Shown here piece after piece: positions 54,811-64,000 of a stretch of 64,000 nt of DNA; the first letter of the stretch is position 1, and each line of letters begins with the position of its first letter. The stretch is taken from positions 248,001 through 312,000 of the forward strand of contig NZ_VUNZ01000001.1 of the NCBI RefSeq assembly GCF_008386505.1, in the 5' to 3' direction. The position numbers and the translations under genes were made by a program. The DNA comes from Chryseobacterium sediminis (GTDB lineage Bacteria; Bacteroidota; Bacteroidia; Flavobacteriales; Weeksellaceae). A model generated the notes under the pieces. It worked only from the letters and a program-made list of their open reading frames with translations, ran no database searches and was not told where the DNA came from.

Positions 54811-55974
54811 ATGAAGCAAGTACTAATGAGAGGCGCTTTTTTTGCGTTGATGTTTGGAGTTTTATATTCCTGCTCAGTTCAGAAACAAACGATGGCAAAA
54901 AACGTTAATCTTCCGGATAAAAAAGAAATTTTGGACATTTCACGCAGGGCAAATCAATATTTCATGAACAAATGGCCGGATGCGGGAAAGGAAGTTGTCG
55001 GCAAAAAAGTATGGCCAAGCAATTTATGGACACGGGCTGTTTACTATGAAGGGCTGATGGCTCTGTATAAAATAGATCCTAAAAAAGAGTATTACGATTA
55101 CGCCATCGACTGGTCTCAAAAACACAATTGGGACATGATGCGCGGTACCTATACCCGTAATGCAGACAATCAGGCTTGCGGACAAACATATCTGGATCTT
55201 TATGAAATTGACGGCAAAAAAAATCCGGAGAGAATAAAATTTGTAAAAGCTTCTATGGACAGTATGATTGCCTCCAAAAAATCAGATGACTGGTGGTGGA
55301 TTGATGCGCTCCAAATGGGAATGCCGATTTTTACAAAGCTGGGCAGAATTACAGGTGAACAAAAATATTTCGATAAAAATTATGAGATGTATGCCTTTAC
55401 GAAATATAAGCATGGAGGAAATGGTTTATATAACCCAAAAGACAAACTTTGGTGGCGGGATAAAAGCTTCGTTCTCCCTTACAAAGAACCCAATGGCGAA
55501 GATTGCTACTGGAGCCGCGGAAACGGCTGGGTAGTGGCAGCTCTGGCCCGGACGTTGGAAGATACCCCGGAATCTGATCCGCATTATAAGGAATATTTAC
55601 AGGATTATAAAGATCTGTTATCAGCTTTGCTACCCATTCAGAGGGAAGATGGCTTTTGGAATGTAAGTCTGCATGATCCTGGCAATTTCGGAGGCAAAGA
55701 AATGACGGGAACCGCTCTCTTTGTGTATGGAATGGCGTATGGAATTAATAAAGGACTGATTGATAAAAAAACATATTTACCCGTTGTTGTAAAAGCATGG
55801 AGCGCAATTGTAAAAGATTCTGTTCAGCCGAATGGATTTTTAGGCTGGGTTCAGGGAACAGGAAAAGAGCCTAAAGACGGTCAGCCGCTTGCCATTGATA
55901 AGCAGCCTGATTTTGAAGACTATGGTTTAGGCTGTCTGTTGCTTGCTGCAAGTGAAGTGTATCAATTAAAATAA
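54811..55974 (+). CDS. Unsaturated rhamnogalacturonyl hydrolase, GH105 (copy 2), lipoprotein
   Basis: The 387-residue protein has a lipobox LYSC, so Cys21 is probably lipidated. GH105 barrel motifs: WPSNLWTRAVYYEGLMALY, DNQACGQTYLDLYEIDG, DDWWWIDALQMGMPIF with the catalytic-type Asp165, WSRGNGWVVAALARTLE, and FGGKEMTGTALFVYGMAYG. It is only loosely similar to copy 1 at 19778-21037. It releases unsaturated galacturonate from the non-reducing end of PL11 products. The upstream neighbour is the PL11 gene (46-bp gap), giving a lyase-hydrolase pair. A 324-bp gap with repeat R2 and an operator follows. Confidence 0.9.
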   Translation: MKQVLMRGAFFALMFGVLYSCSVQKQTMAKNVNLPDKKEILDISRRANQYFMNKWPDAGKEVVGKKVWPSNLWTRAVYYEGLMALYKIDPKKEYYDYAIDWSQKHNWDMMRGTYTRNADNQACGQTYLDLYEIDGKKNPERIKFVKASMDSMIASKKSDDWWWIDALQMGMPIFTKLGRITGEQKYFDKNYEMYAFTKYKHGGNGLYNPKDKLWWRDKSFVLPYKEPNGEDCYWSRGNGWVVAALARTLEDTPESDPHYKEYLQDYKDLLSALLPIQREDGFWNVSLHDPGNFGGKEMTGTALFVYGMAYGINKGLIDKKTYLPVVVKAWSAIVKDSVQPNGFLGWVQGTGKEPKDGQPLAIDKQPDFEDYGLGCLLLAASEVYQLK

Positions 55975-56017
55975 ACGAATATTCAAAATTGTTAACATTC
56001 ATTGAATTAACATTATT

Positions 56018-56220
56018 GACTTAGGAAGCAGGAGCGTTAAGGAAATTAATTCTGTGAACGTTAAGAAAATTCTACTGTTTGAAGCGCGAGACAAATACTG
56101 AATCGAAGAACTCATATTGAAATCGCGCAAGTTTTAGAATTTTTAGAGAATAGAATTAATTTTTAGCGGATGATTCCAGGTCTTGAATTTTTGATTCTTT
56201 TGTTTTAAGAAAAAAGAATT
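56018..56220 (+). repeat. Interspersed structured repeat, family R2, copy B
   Basis: It opens GACTTAGGAAGCAGGAGCG and shares blocks with the two other copies. An inner stem pairs GCGCGA (56084-56089) with TCGCGC (56123-56128). The terminal hairpin is ATTCTTTTGT (56194-56203) and AAAAAAGAAT (56210-56219), with one mismatch. It lies between the GH105 and rhaT genes, before the operator. Confidence 0.8.
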
Positions 56221-56245
56221 AATATGACAACATGACACTACAAGA

Positions 56246-56263
56246 TGCGCAATCGATTTCATA
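56246..56263. promoter_or_regulatory. LacI-type operator upstream of rhaT
   Basis: TGCGCAATCGATTTCATA matches the consensus except one outer core base. It lies 35 bp before the rhaT start. Confidence 0.65.
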
Positions 56264-56298
56264 GTATTAATTTTCAAATTCAATCCATAAGATAAATT

Positions 56299-57387
56299 AT
56301 GAATGCATTATTAGGAGTTTTTTTTCACTTCTTAGGAGGTTTTTCTTCAGGCAGCTTTTATTTACCCTATAAAAAAGTAAAAGGCTGGTCCTGGGAAACT
56401 TATTGGTTAATAGGAGGAGTTTTTTCCTGGATCATTGTTCCGCCTCTTGCGGCATTTCTTACCATTCCCGGTTTTTGGGATATCATTCGGAATGAAAGCT
56501 CTTCCATATTAGGACTGACGTTTTTGTTTGGTGCTTTGTGGGGAATTGGCGGTTTTACTTATGGTTTGGGCGTCAGATATCTGGGCGTAGCACTTGGAAG
56601 CAGCATTATTTTGGGGCTTTGTATGGTGTTTGGATCACTCGTTCCTTCTATTTATTATGAATTTTCTCCGCAAACAGGAAAAGACAATATCGGTTTGCTG
56701 TTTTCCAGCCAATGGGGACAGTTTGTTTTGCTGGGACTTCTGGTTTGTGTCATCGGAATCATCATCAGTGGAAAAGCAGGAATGATGAAAGAAAAAGAGT
56801 TACAAACCGATTCAAAAGATCCTCATGGTCTAGAAGTAAAAACGGAATATAAATTCGGGTTGGGATTAATCGTTTCTATCATATCCGGTGTTTTAAGTGC
56901 ATGTTTTAACTTCGGACTGGAAGCAGGAAAGCCAATGGCAATTGCAGCCAATGAAGCTTGGAAAATAGCTAACCCGGATCAGGGAGAATTCCTTTTTCAA
57001 AATAATGTAACCTACATTGTTGTGCTTTGGGGTGGTATGGCAGTCAATCTTATCGGGTGTTTGTACTTAGCTGCTAAAAATAAATCCTATACCGATTATA
57101 CCAAAAGAAACGTACCGGTGGTGCGTAACCTGATTTTCTGTGCGCTTGCCGGAACCATGTGGTTTTTACAGTTCTTCTTTTACGGTATGGGCGAAAGTAA
57201 AATGGGAAATGGTGCCAGCTCATGGATTTTACACATGGCCTTTATCATTTTTATTGCCAATTTATGGGGAATTATCATCAAAGAATGGAAAGGAGTTTCC
57301 AAAAAAACAATTGTAACCATTTCTGCCGGAATGATTGTAATGTTTATCTCTATTTTGATTGTAGGATACGGAAATTCTTTACGATAA
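56299..57387 (+). CDS. rhaT: L-rhamnose:proton symporter (RhaT)
   Basis: The 362-residue inner-membrane protein has about ten transmembrane helices and matches RhaT: FHFLGGFSSGSFYLPYKKVK, WSWETYWLIGGVFSWIIVPP, FGALWGIGGFTYGLGVRYLG, ACFNFGLEAGKPMA, GTMWFLQFFFYGMGESKMG. It imports L-rhamnose released by GH106. It follows repeat R2 and an operator-like palindrome 35 bp upstream, so it shares regulation with the pectin genes. A terminator hairpin lies 57 bp after its stop, separating it from the SusC gene. The rest of the rhamnose pathway begins at 63034 and continues outside the window. Confidence 0.94.
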   Translation: MNALLGVFFHFLGGFSSGSFYLPYKKVKGWSWETYWLIGGVFSWIIVPPLAAFLTIPGFWDIIRNESSSILGLTFLFGALWGIGGFTYGLGVRYLGVALGSSIILGLCMVFGSLVPSIYYEFSPQTGKDNIGLLFSSQWGQFVLLGLLVCVIGIIISGKAGMMKEKELQTDSKDPHGLEVKTEYKFGLGLIVSIISGVLSACFNFGLEAGKPMAIAANEAWKIANPDQGEFLFQNNVTYIVVLWGGMAVNLIGCLYLAAKNKSYTDYTKRNVPVVRNLIFCALAGTMWFLQFFFYGMGESKMGNGASSWILHMAFIIFIANLWGIIIKEWKGVSKKTIVTISAGMIVMFISILIVGYGNSLR

Positions 57388-57444
57388 AATTCATTTCACA
57401 TTCATCTATTCATATAGTTTCAGAGTTAGAATTTTAACTCTTTT

Positions 57445-57473
57445 AAAGGCACTGAAAAATCAGTGTCTTTTTA
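57445..57473 (+). terminator. Terminator after rhaT
   Basis: AAAGGCACTGA (57445-57455) pairs with TCAGTGTCTTT (57460-57470), one G-U included, with loop AAAA and a following TT. The rest of the gap to 57677 is AT-rich and empty. Confidence 0.85.
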
Positions 57474-57677
57474 TTAAAAATAGAGGGATTTTTAATTCAC
57501 GGTTTAGTTAAGTATTTTATCAAATAATTAGTGATTTGCAATTGTTTTGTTGTTTGTTTTGAAATATAACTTAAATATTGTGGTTAATTGTGATAAATTA
57601 TTAATATTTCAATACAGGATATTGCAGGATGCCCGGATTTTTGTAACGGTGTATTTTGGTAACATAAAAATTAACAT

Positions 57678-60600
57678 ATGTCTTTAATAGTTAAACACAA
57701 AAATATAAAGCGAATCGTCTTTCCGGCATTTATGCTTTCAACAAGTTTTGTCTGGGGGCAAAAGACGGTAAATGATTCTGTGAAAAACACAAAAGATATT
57801 GAGGAAGTAGTCGTTATCGGTTATGGTAAAGTTAAGAAGTCAGACTTAACAGGATCTGTTTCTTCAGTTTCTGCAAAAGATTTGGCAGCTACACCGGCAA
57901 TGAATGCTTTACAGGCGCTGCAGGGAAGAGCATCAGGTCTGAATATCGTAACAGCAGGTGGTGCTCCGGGTGCCAATGCCAACGTTACGATCAGAGGTGG
58001 TTCTTCCATAACTCAAAGTTCCGATCCGCTGTATATTGTAGATGGTTTCCAATTGGATAATGCTTTGAATGTGATTAATCCTAATGATATTGAAAGTATC
58101 GATGTACTGAAAGGTGCTTCTGCCATTGCCATTTACGGAGCCCGTGGTTCTAATGGTATTATTGTTATTAAAACTAAAAGCGGGAAGAAAGGAAAAACGA
58201 CTATCACCTACAATACTTTCATGTCATTTGATATGCTTTCAAAAAAATTGGATATGCTCTCCAATGTGGAACAATATGTAAAGTATCAGTACGAATTGGG
58301 AGTACTTCAGTCCAAACCATCAGCTTGGAGCAATGTTTTTGACAATAATCTAGGGACCGATGCACCGGGGTTTTATTCCGGAGCCAATCAGAGAATTGCC
58401 AATCGCTACGGATCTGATTCTGCATTAGACTGGCAGGAAAAAATGCTGGGAGGAACGGGATTAACTCAGAACCACAACGTAAATGTTTCTGTAGGAAATA
58501 ATAAGACACAGGCATTCATCAGTTATAATTACAATAAACAGGATGGTTTGCTTCAAAATTATAGCGAGACAAGGAATTCATTACGTGCTAATATCAATTC
58601 AGAATTGTATAAAGGGGTAAGAGTAGATTTCAATACCATGTTTACGAACAATTCTGTAAACGGTGGAGGTGCTTATTCAGGAATGAAAAAAATTCTTCTT
58701 CAGCCTATTACTGGTGGTACATTATTTACCCAAGACCATTTGTTCAACACTCAGACTTTCCCGGATTTTTCAGCACTGGATTCTGGTTTCGATACAGAAA
58801 ATCCATACATAGAAACCCAGGCTTCAACTTCAAACAAACGTACCAGAACATTCGTAGCCAATGCAGGTGTCGAATTTGACTTCCTGAAAAACTTCACATG
58901 GAGAACTGCCGGACAATATAGCTGGATAAACAGCAAATCGACATCATTTTCGGATCAGAATTCCCGCGCGTTCCTTACAGATCCTGTAAATACTGGGATC
59001 AACGGAAATATTGCCAATGCAGAGACATTCCGTTATCAGATCACCAACACTTTAAATTATAATAAAACGTTTGGTGAAAAACATAAAGTAAATGCTTTAA
59101 TCGGGAACGAAATCTGGTATGAAGAATCCGAAGGAAGCAGCATGAAACTTACAAAATTCCCATATCCTAATTTCGGACTGGATGATATTGCCAATGCAAC
59201 GGTTGCTGATAAAAATACAGATAGATCAAGCAACAGCTTACTTTCCTATTTTGCCCGTGTAAACTATAATTATGATAATCGTTATTTAATCACAGGAACA
59301 ATACGTGCGGATGGTTCTTCAAAATTTGCAGAAGATTCTCGTTGGGGGTATTTTCCATCTGTAGCAGGTGCATGGCGTGTTTCTCAGGAAAATTTCTGGC
59401 AGGGTCATAAGATCGATAAAATCATTAATGATTTTAAATTAAGAATTGAATATGGAGTAACAGGTAACAATGGTGTCTCCAATAACTTATGGAGAACCAA
59501 TGTTCTGCTTACAGATTATCCAATAAACAATACTCAGGGATATCCGGCATACGTTACTAGTACAAATTGGGGAAATCGTGATCTTCAGTGGGAAGAGCTG
59601 AGAACTACCAATATTGGTGTAGATCTGGCATTTTTCAATAGCAGAATTAAATTGACTTCCGAATGGTATAATAATAATGTAAGCAAAATGCTTTTCGAAA
59701 GTGTACTTCCCGTTTCTTCAGGCTATTCAAGACAGTACCAGAATATCGGCTCTATGAGAAACAGAGGAATGGAATTCACATTAAATACAGTGAATGTAAA
59801 ATCCGGAAACTTCAGATGGACGACAGATCTTAATATCTCTTTTAACAAATCGAAAGTTCTTTCTCTTGAAAACGGACAACTGAATAAAACATTCAGTGTA
59901 GGAGGCAGCAGAACGGGAATGGTGACCTACTATGCAACGGTAGGAGAAGAACTGGGAGATATGTACGGGTATATTTATCAGGGAGTTTATACTACGGATG
60001 ACTTTACCCAAAATTCGGACGGATCTTTAACCTTAAAGCCGGGCGTTGTAAAACCTTCAGCCGGAACTCCTAAACCGGGCGATATGAAATTTGCTGCTGA
60101 TAATGAATCAGGAGATCAGTTTACAAGAAAAATGCAGAAGATCGGAAACGGTACCCCGGACTTTATCGGGGGAATCAGTAATAACTTCTCTTACAAAGGT
60201 TTTGACTTAGCTGTATTCATGAAATTTAGCGTTGGGAATGATATTTATAATGCGACTAAACAAAGCTTAAGCCCATATGCTATGTTCCAGAATGTTCCTT
60301 CAGAATTCGGGAATAATTATTATCACCTGATTGATCCTAATACAGGGCTGGCAACAACCAATTTAGTAAGATTAAAAGAATTGAATCCAAACGAGGACTC
60401 AAGCCTTTGGAGCTTAAGCAATACAAACACTTCAAATATTGCCTACCCATCATCATACTATGTAGAAGACGGTTCTTATCTGAGAATTGCCCAGGTAACA
60501 TTAGGATATTCTTTTCCTAAAGAATTTTTGAATAAAGTAATGTTGTCCAATGCCCGCATCTATTTTACTGTTAACAATTTAGCAACAATTACAGGGTATT

Positions 60601-60716
60601 CAGGTTATGACCCTGAAGTTTCTGCAGCAAGCGGGGTGACTGTTACACCTGGGTACGACAGTTCTACGTATCCCCGCTCAAGAAGCTATGTTCTTGGTCT
60701 TAATTTAACTTTCTAA
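57678..60716 (+). CDS. SusC/RagA-family TonB-dependent transporter (pair 2)
   Basis: The 1012-residue protein has a signal peptide ending FVWGQ (about residue 28). The TonB box IEEVVVIGYGKVKKSDLTGS is followed by plug motifs QGRASGLNIVTAGGAPGAN, RGGSSITQSSDPLYIVDGF, GASAIAIYGARGSNGI, and a beta-barrel ending LGLNLTF. Like pair 1 it lacks the N-terminal carboxypeptidase-regulatory-like domain. It pairs with the SusD gene after 19 bp. Position next to rhaT and the rhamnogalacturonan enzymes suggests uptake of rhamnogalacturonan fragments. No clear operator lies upstream, which separates it from pair 1. Confidence 0.92.
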   Translation: MSLIVKHKNIKRIVFPAFMLSTSFVWGQKTVNDSVKNTKDIEEVVVIGYGKVKKSDLTGSVSSVSAKDLAATPAMNALQALQGRASGLNIVTAGGAPGANANVTIRGGSSITQSSDPLYIVDGFQLDNALNVINPNDIESIDVLKGASAIAIYGARGSNGIIVIKTKSGKKGKTTITYNTFMSFDMLSKKLDMLSNVEQYVKYQYELGVLQSKPSAWSNVFDNNLGTDAPGFYSGANQRIANRYGSDSALDWQEKMLGGTGLTQNHNVNVSVGNNKTQAFISYNYNKQDGLLQNYSETRNSLRANINSELYKGVRVDFNTMFTNNSVNGGGAYSGMKKILLQPITGGTLFTQDHLFNTQTFPDFSALDSGFDTENPYIETQASTSNKRTRTFVANAGVEFDFLKNFTWRTAGQYSWINSKSTSFSDQNSRAFLTDPVNTGINGNIANAETFRYQITNTLNYNKTFGEKHKVNALIGNEIWYEESEGSSMKLTKFPYPNFGLDDIANATVADKNTDRSSNSLLSYFARVNYNYDNRYLITGTIRADGSSKFAEDSRWGYFPSVAGAWRVSQENFWQGHKIDKIINDFKLRIEYGVTGNNGVSNNLWRTNVLLTDYPINNTQGYPAYVTSTNWGNRDLQWEELRTTNIGVDLAFFNSRIKLTSEWYNNNVSKMLFESVLPVSSGYSRQYQNIGSMRNRGMEFTLNTVNVKSGNFRWTTDLNISFNKSKVLSLENGQLNKTFSVGGSRTGMVTYYATVGEELGDMYGYIYQGVYTTDDFTQNSDGSLTLKPGVVKPSAGTPKPGDMKFAADNESGDQFTRKMQKIGNGTPDFIGGISNNFSYKGFDLAVFMKFSVGNDIYNATKQSLSPYAMFQNVPSEFGNNYYHLIDPNTGLATTNLVRLKELNPNEDSSLWSLSNTNTSNIAYPSSYYVEDGSYLRIAQVTLGYSFPKEFLNKVMLSNARIYFTVNNLATITGYSGYDPEVSAASGVTVTPGYDSSTYPRSRSYVLGLNLTF

Positions 60717-60735
60717 TGATGTAATATTTAAAATC

Positions 60736-62814
60736 ATGAAAAATATATATAATACTCCCATATTTTTAAGAAAATTAGTCATTCTTCCCTCAATTTTCGT
60801 TGCTGTTTTAGCGATGAACTCATGCAGTGACGATTTTCTGGATCAACCCGCTTACAATTCATTAGATACAGAATCCGTATTTAAAAATATAGATACTGCA
60901 GAAATGTTTGTTCTGGGCTGTTACAGAGGTATAGTTCCAACTGAAATGTATTATCAGTTAGGAGCCGGCGACACAGTAACCCACTCTTCAGAAGATGGCT
61001 CTACCAATAATTCCAAATATAATATTGCCAACTATCAATATGATGCGTATACCCCCAATACGGTAACAGGGATTTACTCTGCGATGTATGCCGTTATTGA
61101 AAGGACCAATATTGCAGTCAGCGGATTAAGTAAAATGGAAGCAAGCCCAAAACGTGATGCTTTATTAGCTGAAGTTAAGGCCATCCGTGCATTTTGTTAT
61201 TATAATTTAATTCGTGTTTACGGAGACGTTCCTTCAGTTTTTAAACCTTTGGATGAGATGGATCCGAATGACCCGAGTACACTATACCCAAAACGTACTT
61301 CAAGAGACGAAATTTACGATCATATCATTGCTGATCTTCAGGAATCCGTAGCCAACGTTCCAAGTTTTGGGCAAAGTGGATATGCAACAACAGAACGTTT
61401 AACAAAACATGCAGTGAACGCCTTATTGGCAAGAATTGCTCTTTACGCAGCAGGATATTCCCTTCGTTGGGACCTGAATACAGGAAGTGGAGCCATGATG
61501 TCGCGCCGTAGTGATAACAGCAGAATTCAGCAACTGTATCAGATTGCGGATAATGCCTGTGCAGCTATTATTAACGGAGGAACCAATTCTTTGGTTCAGG
61601 CTCAGGGTGGCAAAAGTGGTTTCGAAGCCTTGTGGTTCAATTTCTGTCAAAGAAAATTTTCAGTCACAAATCCAGAAATTCTTTGGCAGGTTGCGGAATA
61701 CGGGGCAAATACAAACTCAGCTTTCGGAGTTTACGCCAATGAGGGGTCTCGTGGAGGAACGTATGGATCAAGAAAGGCATTACAATTCATTCTTCCTAGT
61801 TATTATTTGTCTTTTAATCAGGGGGATACACGTAGAGACGTTTCTTGTACTTCTTACAGTGTATATTTCTTAAACAATGGTAATGCAAGTGACACCTGGG
61901 TGAATGCCGGAACTACATATTCATGCATCCTGTCAGGTAAATTCAGAATGGGATGGTGTATTGCTCCCCAAGCGGCAGATGCCCGTAATTTAAATATTCC
62001 TGTTTTAAGATATGCAGATGTTTTATTAATGTATGCAGAATCTCAGAACTATCTAAACGGAGGACCTACTGCTGCAGGAACCACGGCTTTAATGCAGGTA
62101 AGAAACCGTGCAGGAATTGGTTCTGTACCTGCTCCGTCTGGTCAGCAGGCATTTGAAGCCGCTATTGTTCAGGAACGTAAATGGGAATTTGCAGGAGAGT
62201 TTAATCTTCGTACAGACTTGATTCGTATGAATCGTTTGGCAAGCGAAATTGATGCAACAAAACAGTCAATGAAAAACCTTTCAAACAAAACGGGAGCCTA
62301 TGTAAATACACCTGTTTACAGACTTTATAAGCTAGAAAAAAATGCCCAGATTTATGGTGATCCGTTTTTAGCGTTAAAATATATTGACATTACGAATCCT
62401 GCAGAAATTTCGGTAATTACTAATGTTCCCACAAGTTCTACAGGCTTTGCGAATTATCAGACCGCATTAAGAGATATTGCAGTAGCACACGGACAAACCA
62501 CTACAACAGATGACAAATGGTATCCTGCGAATATGTTCCAGGCTTATAACAGTACATTTAACAGCAATGCAAAAAGGACAGCTGGATTTATAGGAGCTGC
62601 TGCAGGCCAGCTTCAGATTGGCAGCATCATCTATACCAAACCAACCGGTTCAGCTGAAAACGGTGGAACGTATCCAAACTGGATCGAAGGTGGAGGAGAC
62701 GGACTTTTCTACGGATTTGTACCGAATAAAACAGAATTGCTGCCTTTTGCCGCACAGGCGGCAGGTCATCCGTTAGTTGATAATCCAAATCTGTCTCAGC
62801 TTCCCGGATATTAA
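60736..62814 (+). CDS. SusD/RagB-family glycan-binding lipoprotein (pair 2)
   Basis: The 692-residue protein has a lipobox MNSC, so it is a lipoprotein. SusD features: CSDDFLDQPAYNSLDTESVF, LLAEVKAIRAFCYYNLIRVYGDVPSVF, TTERLTKHAVNALLARIALYAAGYSL, and the C-terminal QERKWEFAGEFNLRTDLIRMN. It is longer than pair 1 SusD (604) by an extended C-terminal third (about 520-690). It should bind the oligosaccharide for SusC pair 2. A 219-bp gap without a gene follows. Confidence 0.92.
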   Translation: MKNIYNTPIFLRKLVILPSIFVAVLAMNSCSDDFLDQPAYNSLDTESVFKNIDTAEMFVLGCYRGIVPTEMYYQLGAGDTVTHSSEDGSTNNSKYNIANYQYDAYTPNTVTGIYSAMYAVIERTNIAVSGLSKMEASPKRDALLAEVKAIRAFCYYNLIRVYGDVPSVFKPLDEMDPNDPSTLYPKRTSRDEIYDHIIADLQESVANVPSFGQSGYATTERLTKHAVNALLARIALYAAGYSLRWDLNTGSGAMMSRRSDNSRIQQLYQIADNACAAIINGGTNSLVQAQGGKSGFEALWFNFCQRKFSVTNPEILWQVAEYGANTNSAFGVYANEGSRGGTYGSRKALQFILPSYYLSFNQGDTRRDVSCTSYSVYFLNNGNASDTWVNAGTTYSCILSGKFRMGWCIAPQAADARNLNIPVLRYADVLLMYAESQNYLNGGPTAAGTTALMQVRNRAGIGSVPAPSGQQAFEAAIVQERKWEFAGEFNLRTDLIRMNRLASEIDATKQSMKNLSNKTGAYVNTPVYRLYKLEKNAQIYGDPFLALKYIDITNPAEISVITNVPTSSTGFANYQTALRDIAVAHGQTTTTDDKWYPANMFQAYNSTFNSNAKRTAGFIGAAAGQLQIGSIIYTKPTGSAENGGTYPNWIEGGGDGLFYGFVPNKTELLPFAAQAAGHPLVDNPNLSQLPGY

Positions 62815-63033
62815 TCAAATTAACCTCAAAGTATATTTTAAACCAATCTTTTTAATCACAAAATAGTAATTATAAATATCCTCAGCCGGATTGTTTTTAT
62901 AAAGATGAATTGACTGACAAGAATTTAAACATTAATTTATCTTTAAATACAGTATTTACCAGTATAGTACGGGATGCTGTAAAAAATATTACAGTCTAAT
63001 TTTGGATAGAAATTCAGAAATATAAGTAAACCA

Positions 63034-64000
63034 ATGGAAAAAGTAAAAACATTCAAATACGTAGACTATTTATGGGATGAAAGCAAAGCAGCCTCTTTCG
63101 GAAATGATCAGGTGGCTTTATTTTTATACCGCTCAAACATATTAGGGGCAGATTTAAGAATTACCAATTACGGAGGAGGTAATACAAGCTGCAAAACCAT
63201 CGAAAAAGATCCGTTAACTAACGAAGATGTTGAGGTGATGTGGGTGAAAGGTTCTGGTGGTGACATCGGAACATTAACAAGAAAAGGGATTGCCGGATTA
63301 TACACAGAAAGATTAAGAAATCTGAAAAATGTGTACCAGGGCTTAGCAGATGAGGATAGAATGGTGGGCTTATTCAATCACTGTATTTTTGACCTGGACA
63401 GCAAAGCACCTTCCATTGATACACCTTTACATGGTTTACTTCCATTCAAGCATATCGATCACCTTCATCCGGATGCTTTAATTGCTGTAGCTGCCGCAAA
63501 AGACAGCGAAAAAATTACAAAAGAAATCTGGGGTGATACAATGGGCTGGGTTCCATGGCAGCGTCCGGGTTTCGACTTAGGATTACAATTGGAAAAATGT
63601 TTAAATGATAATCCAGGGATCAGAGGAATTGTTTTAGGAAGCCACGGATTATTTACCTGGGGTGATACTTCTTATGAATGTTACATCAACAGCTTGGAAG
63701 TTATCGAAATGGCTTCTGAATATATTGCTGGAAAAATCGAAGAAAAAGGACAGGTTTTCGGTGGCCAAAAAGTAGAATCTCTTCAAGCTGATGAGCGCAA
63801 GAATAAAGCAGCTCAGTTGATGCCTTTGTTACGTGGTCTGGCTTCTTCCGAAAGCAGAATGATAGGTCACTTTACAGACAGTGATGTGGTTCTGGAATAC
63901 ATCAACAGTAATGATTTGGAGCGTTTAGCACCACTTGGAACTTCCTGTCCGGATCATTTTTTGAGAACTAAGATTCAGCCGTTAGTTTTAACTTTAGATA
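63034..64000 (+). CDS. Bifunctional rhamnulose-1-phosphate aldolase/short-chain dehydrogenase, 5' part
   Basis: The frame from the ATG at 63034 is open to the window end, so 322 codons are visible. The class II aldolase domain is recognised by ITNYGGGNTSCKTIE, WVKGSGGDIGTLTRKG, DTPLHGLLPFKHIDHLHPDAL (His cluster for the metal) and GLFTWGDTSYECY. Length and lead sequence fit the fused RhaD-type aldolase plus lactaldehyde/rhamnose short-chain dehydrogenase rather than the short E. coli RhaD. It cleaves rhamnulose-1-phosphate to dihydroxyacetone phosphate and lactaldehyde; the dehydrogenase half, if present, lies beyond the window. The rhamnose isomerase and kinase genes are probably also outside. 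Confidence 0.85.
   Translation, partial: MEKVKTFKYVDYLWDESKAASFGNDQVALFLYRSNILGADLRITNYGGGNTSCKTIEKDPLTNEDVEVMWVKGSGGDIGTLTRKGIAGLYTERLRNLKNVYQGLADEDRMVGLFNHCIFDLDSKAPSIDTPLHGLLPFKHIDHLHPDALIAVAAAKDSEKITKEIWGDTMGWVPWQRPGFDLGLQLEKCLNDNPGIRGIVLGSHGLFTWGDTSYECYINSLEVIEMASEYIAGKIEEKGQVFGGQKVESLQADERKNKAAQLMPLLRGLASSESRMIGHFTDSDVVLEYINSNDLERLAPLGTSCPDHFLRTKIQPLVLTLD

Noticed and set aside
57535..57547. Operator look-alike TGCAATTGTT before SusC pair 2
   Set aside because: It lacks the central CG and the second half is not complementary.
1..64000. CRISPR array, tRNA, rRNA, transposase or integrase genes
   Set aside because: No regularly spaced direct repeats, cloverleaf sequences or transposase/integrase motifs were seen on either strand.

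Overview
The window is about 64 kb of AT-rich DNA from a member of the Bacteroidota, most likely a flavobacterium close to Chryseobacterium (Weeksellaceae). This placement is an inference from several signs: two SusC/SusD pairs, a type IX secretion C-terminal domain, lipoproteins with short Bacteroidota-type lipoboxes, flavobacterial gene style, and intergenic DNA full of imperfect inverted repeats. No rRNA or tRNA gene and no CRISPR array was seen.

Apart from the first 1.1 kb (the end of a phage-type lysozyme gene and two small unknown genes), the whole window is a pectin-utilisation island. Region 1 (1.3-6.7 kb, + strand) holds a large secreted PL1 lyase with a T9SS signal, then a DUF4861 protein overlapping a PL10 pectate lyase. 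Region 2 (6.7-29.5 kb, - strand) is a long gene series headed by SusC/SusD. It continues with pectinesterase, PL1 lyase, DUF4861, GH105, GH43, CE12 acetylesterase, GH28, esterase, a second pectinesterase, CE12, KdgF, esterase, GH95 and a PL1 lipoprotein. Region 3 (30.4-40.5 kb, + strand) encodes uronate catabolism: kduI, kduD, uxaC, kdgK, kdgA, a hexuronate transporter, uxaB and uxaA. Region 4 (40.9-46.7 kb, - strand) has a LacI-family regulator and the xylose genes for transporter, xylA and xylB. Region 5 (47.2-64 kb, + strand) targets rhamnogalacturonan I: GH28, CE12, GH106 rhamnosidase, PL11 lyase, GH105, rhaT, a second SusC/SusD pair, and the start of a rhamnulose-phosphate aldolase/dehydrogenase that runs off the end.

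Together the genes make a near-complete route. Esterases strip methyl and acetyl groups. Lyases and hydrolases cut homogalacturonan and rhamnogalacturonan. SusC/SusD import the fragments. GH105 and GH28 release unsaturated and saturated galacturonate, GH106 releases rhamnose and GH43 a pentose. KdgF-KduI-KduD and UxaC-UxaB-UxaA converge on 2-keto-3-deoxygluconate, which KdgK and KdgA split to pyruvate and glyceraldehyde-3-phosphate. Xylose and rhamnose branches sit beside it.

The main regulatory signal is a palindrome with core CAATCGATTG, found at seven intergenic places in front of pectin, uronate, xylose and rhamnose genes. It fits an operator of the LacI-type protein encoded in the middle of the locus. 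The most unusual structural signal is a roughly 180-225 nt interspersed repeat present three times, whose two internal stems show compensatory base changes.
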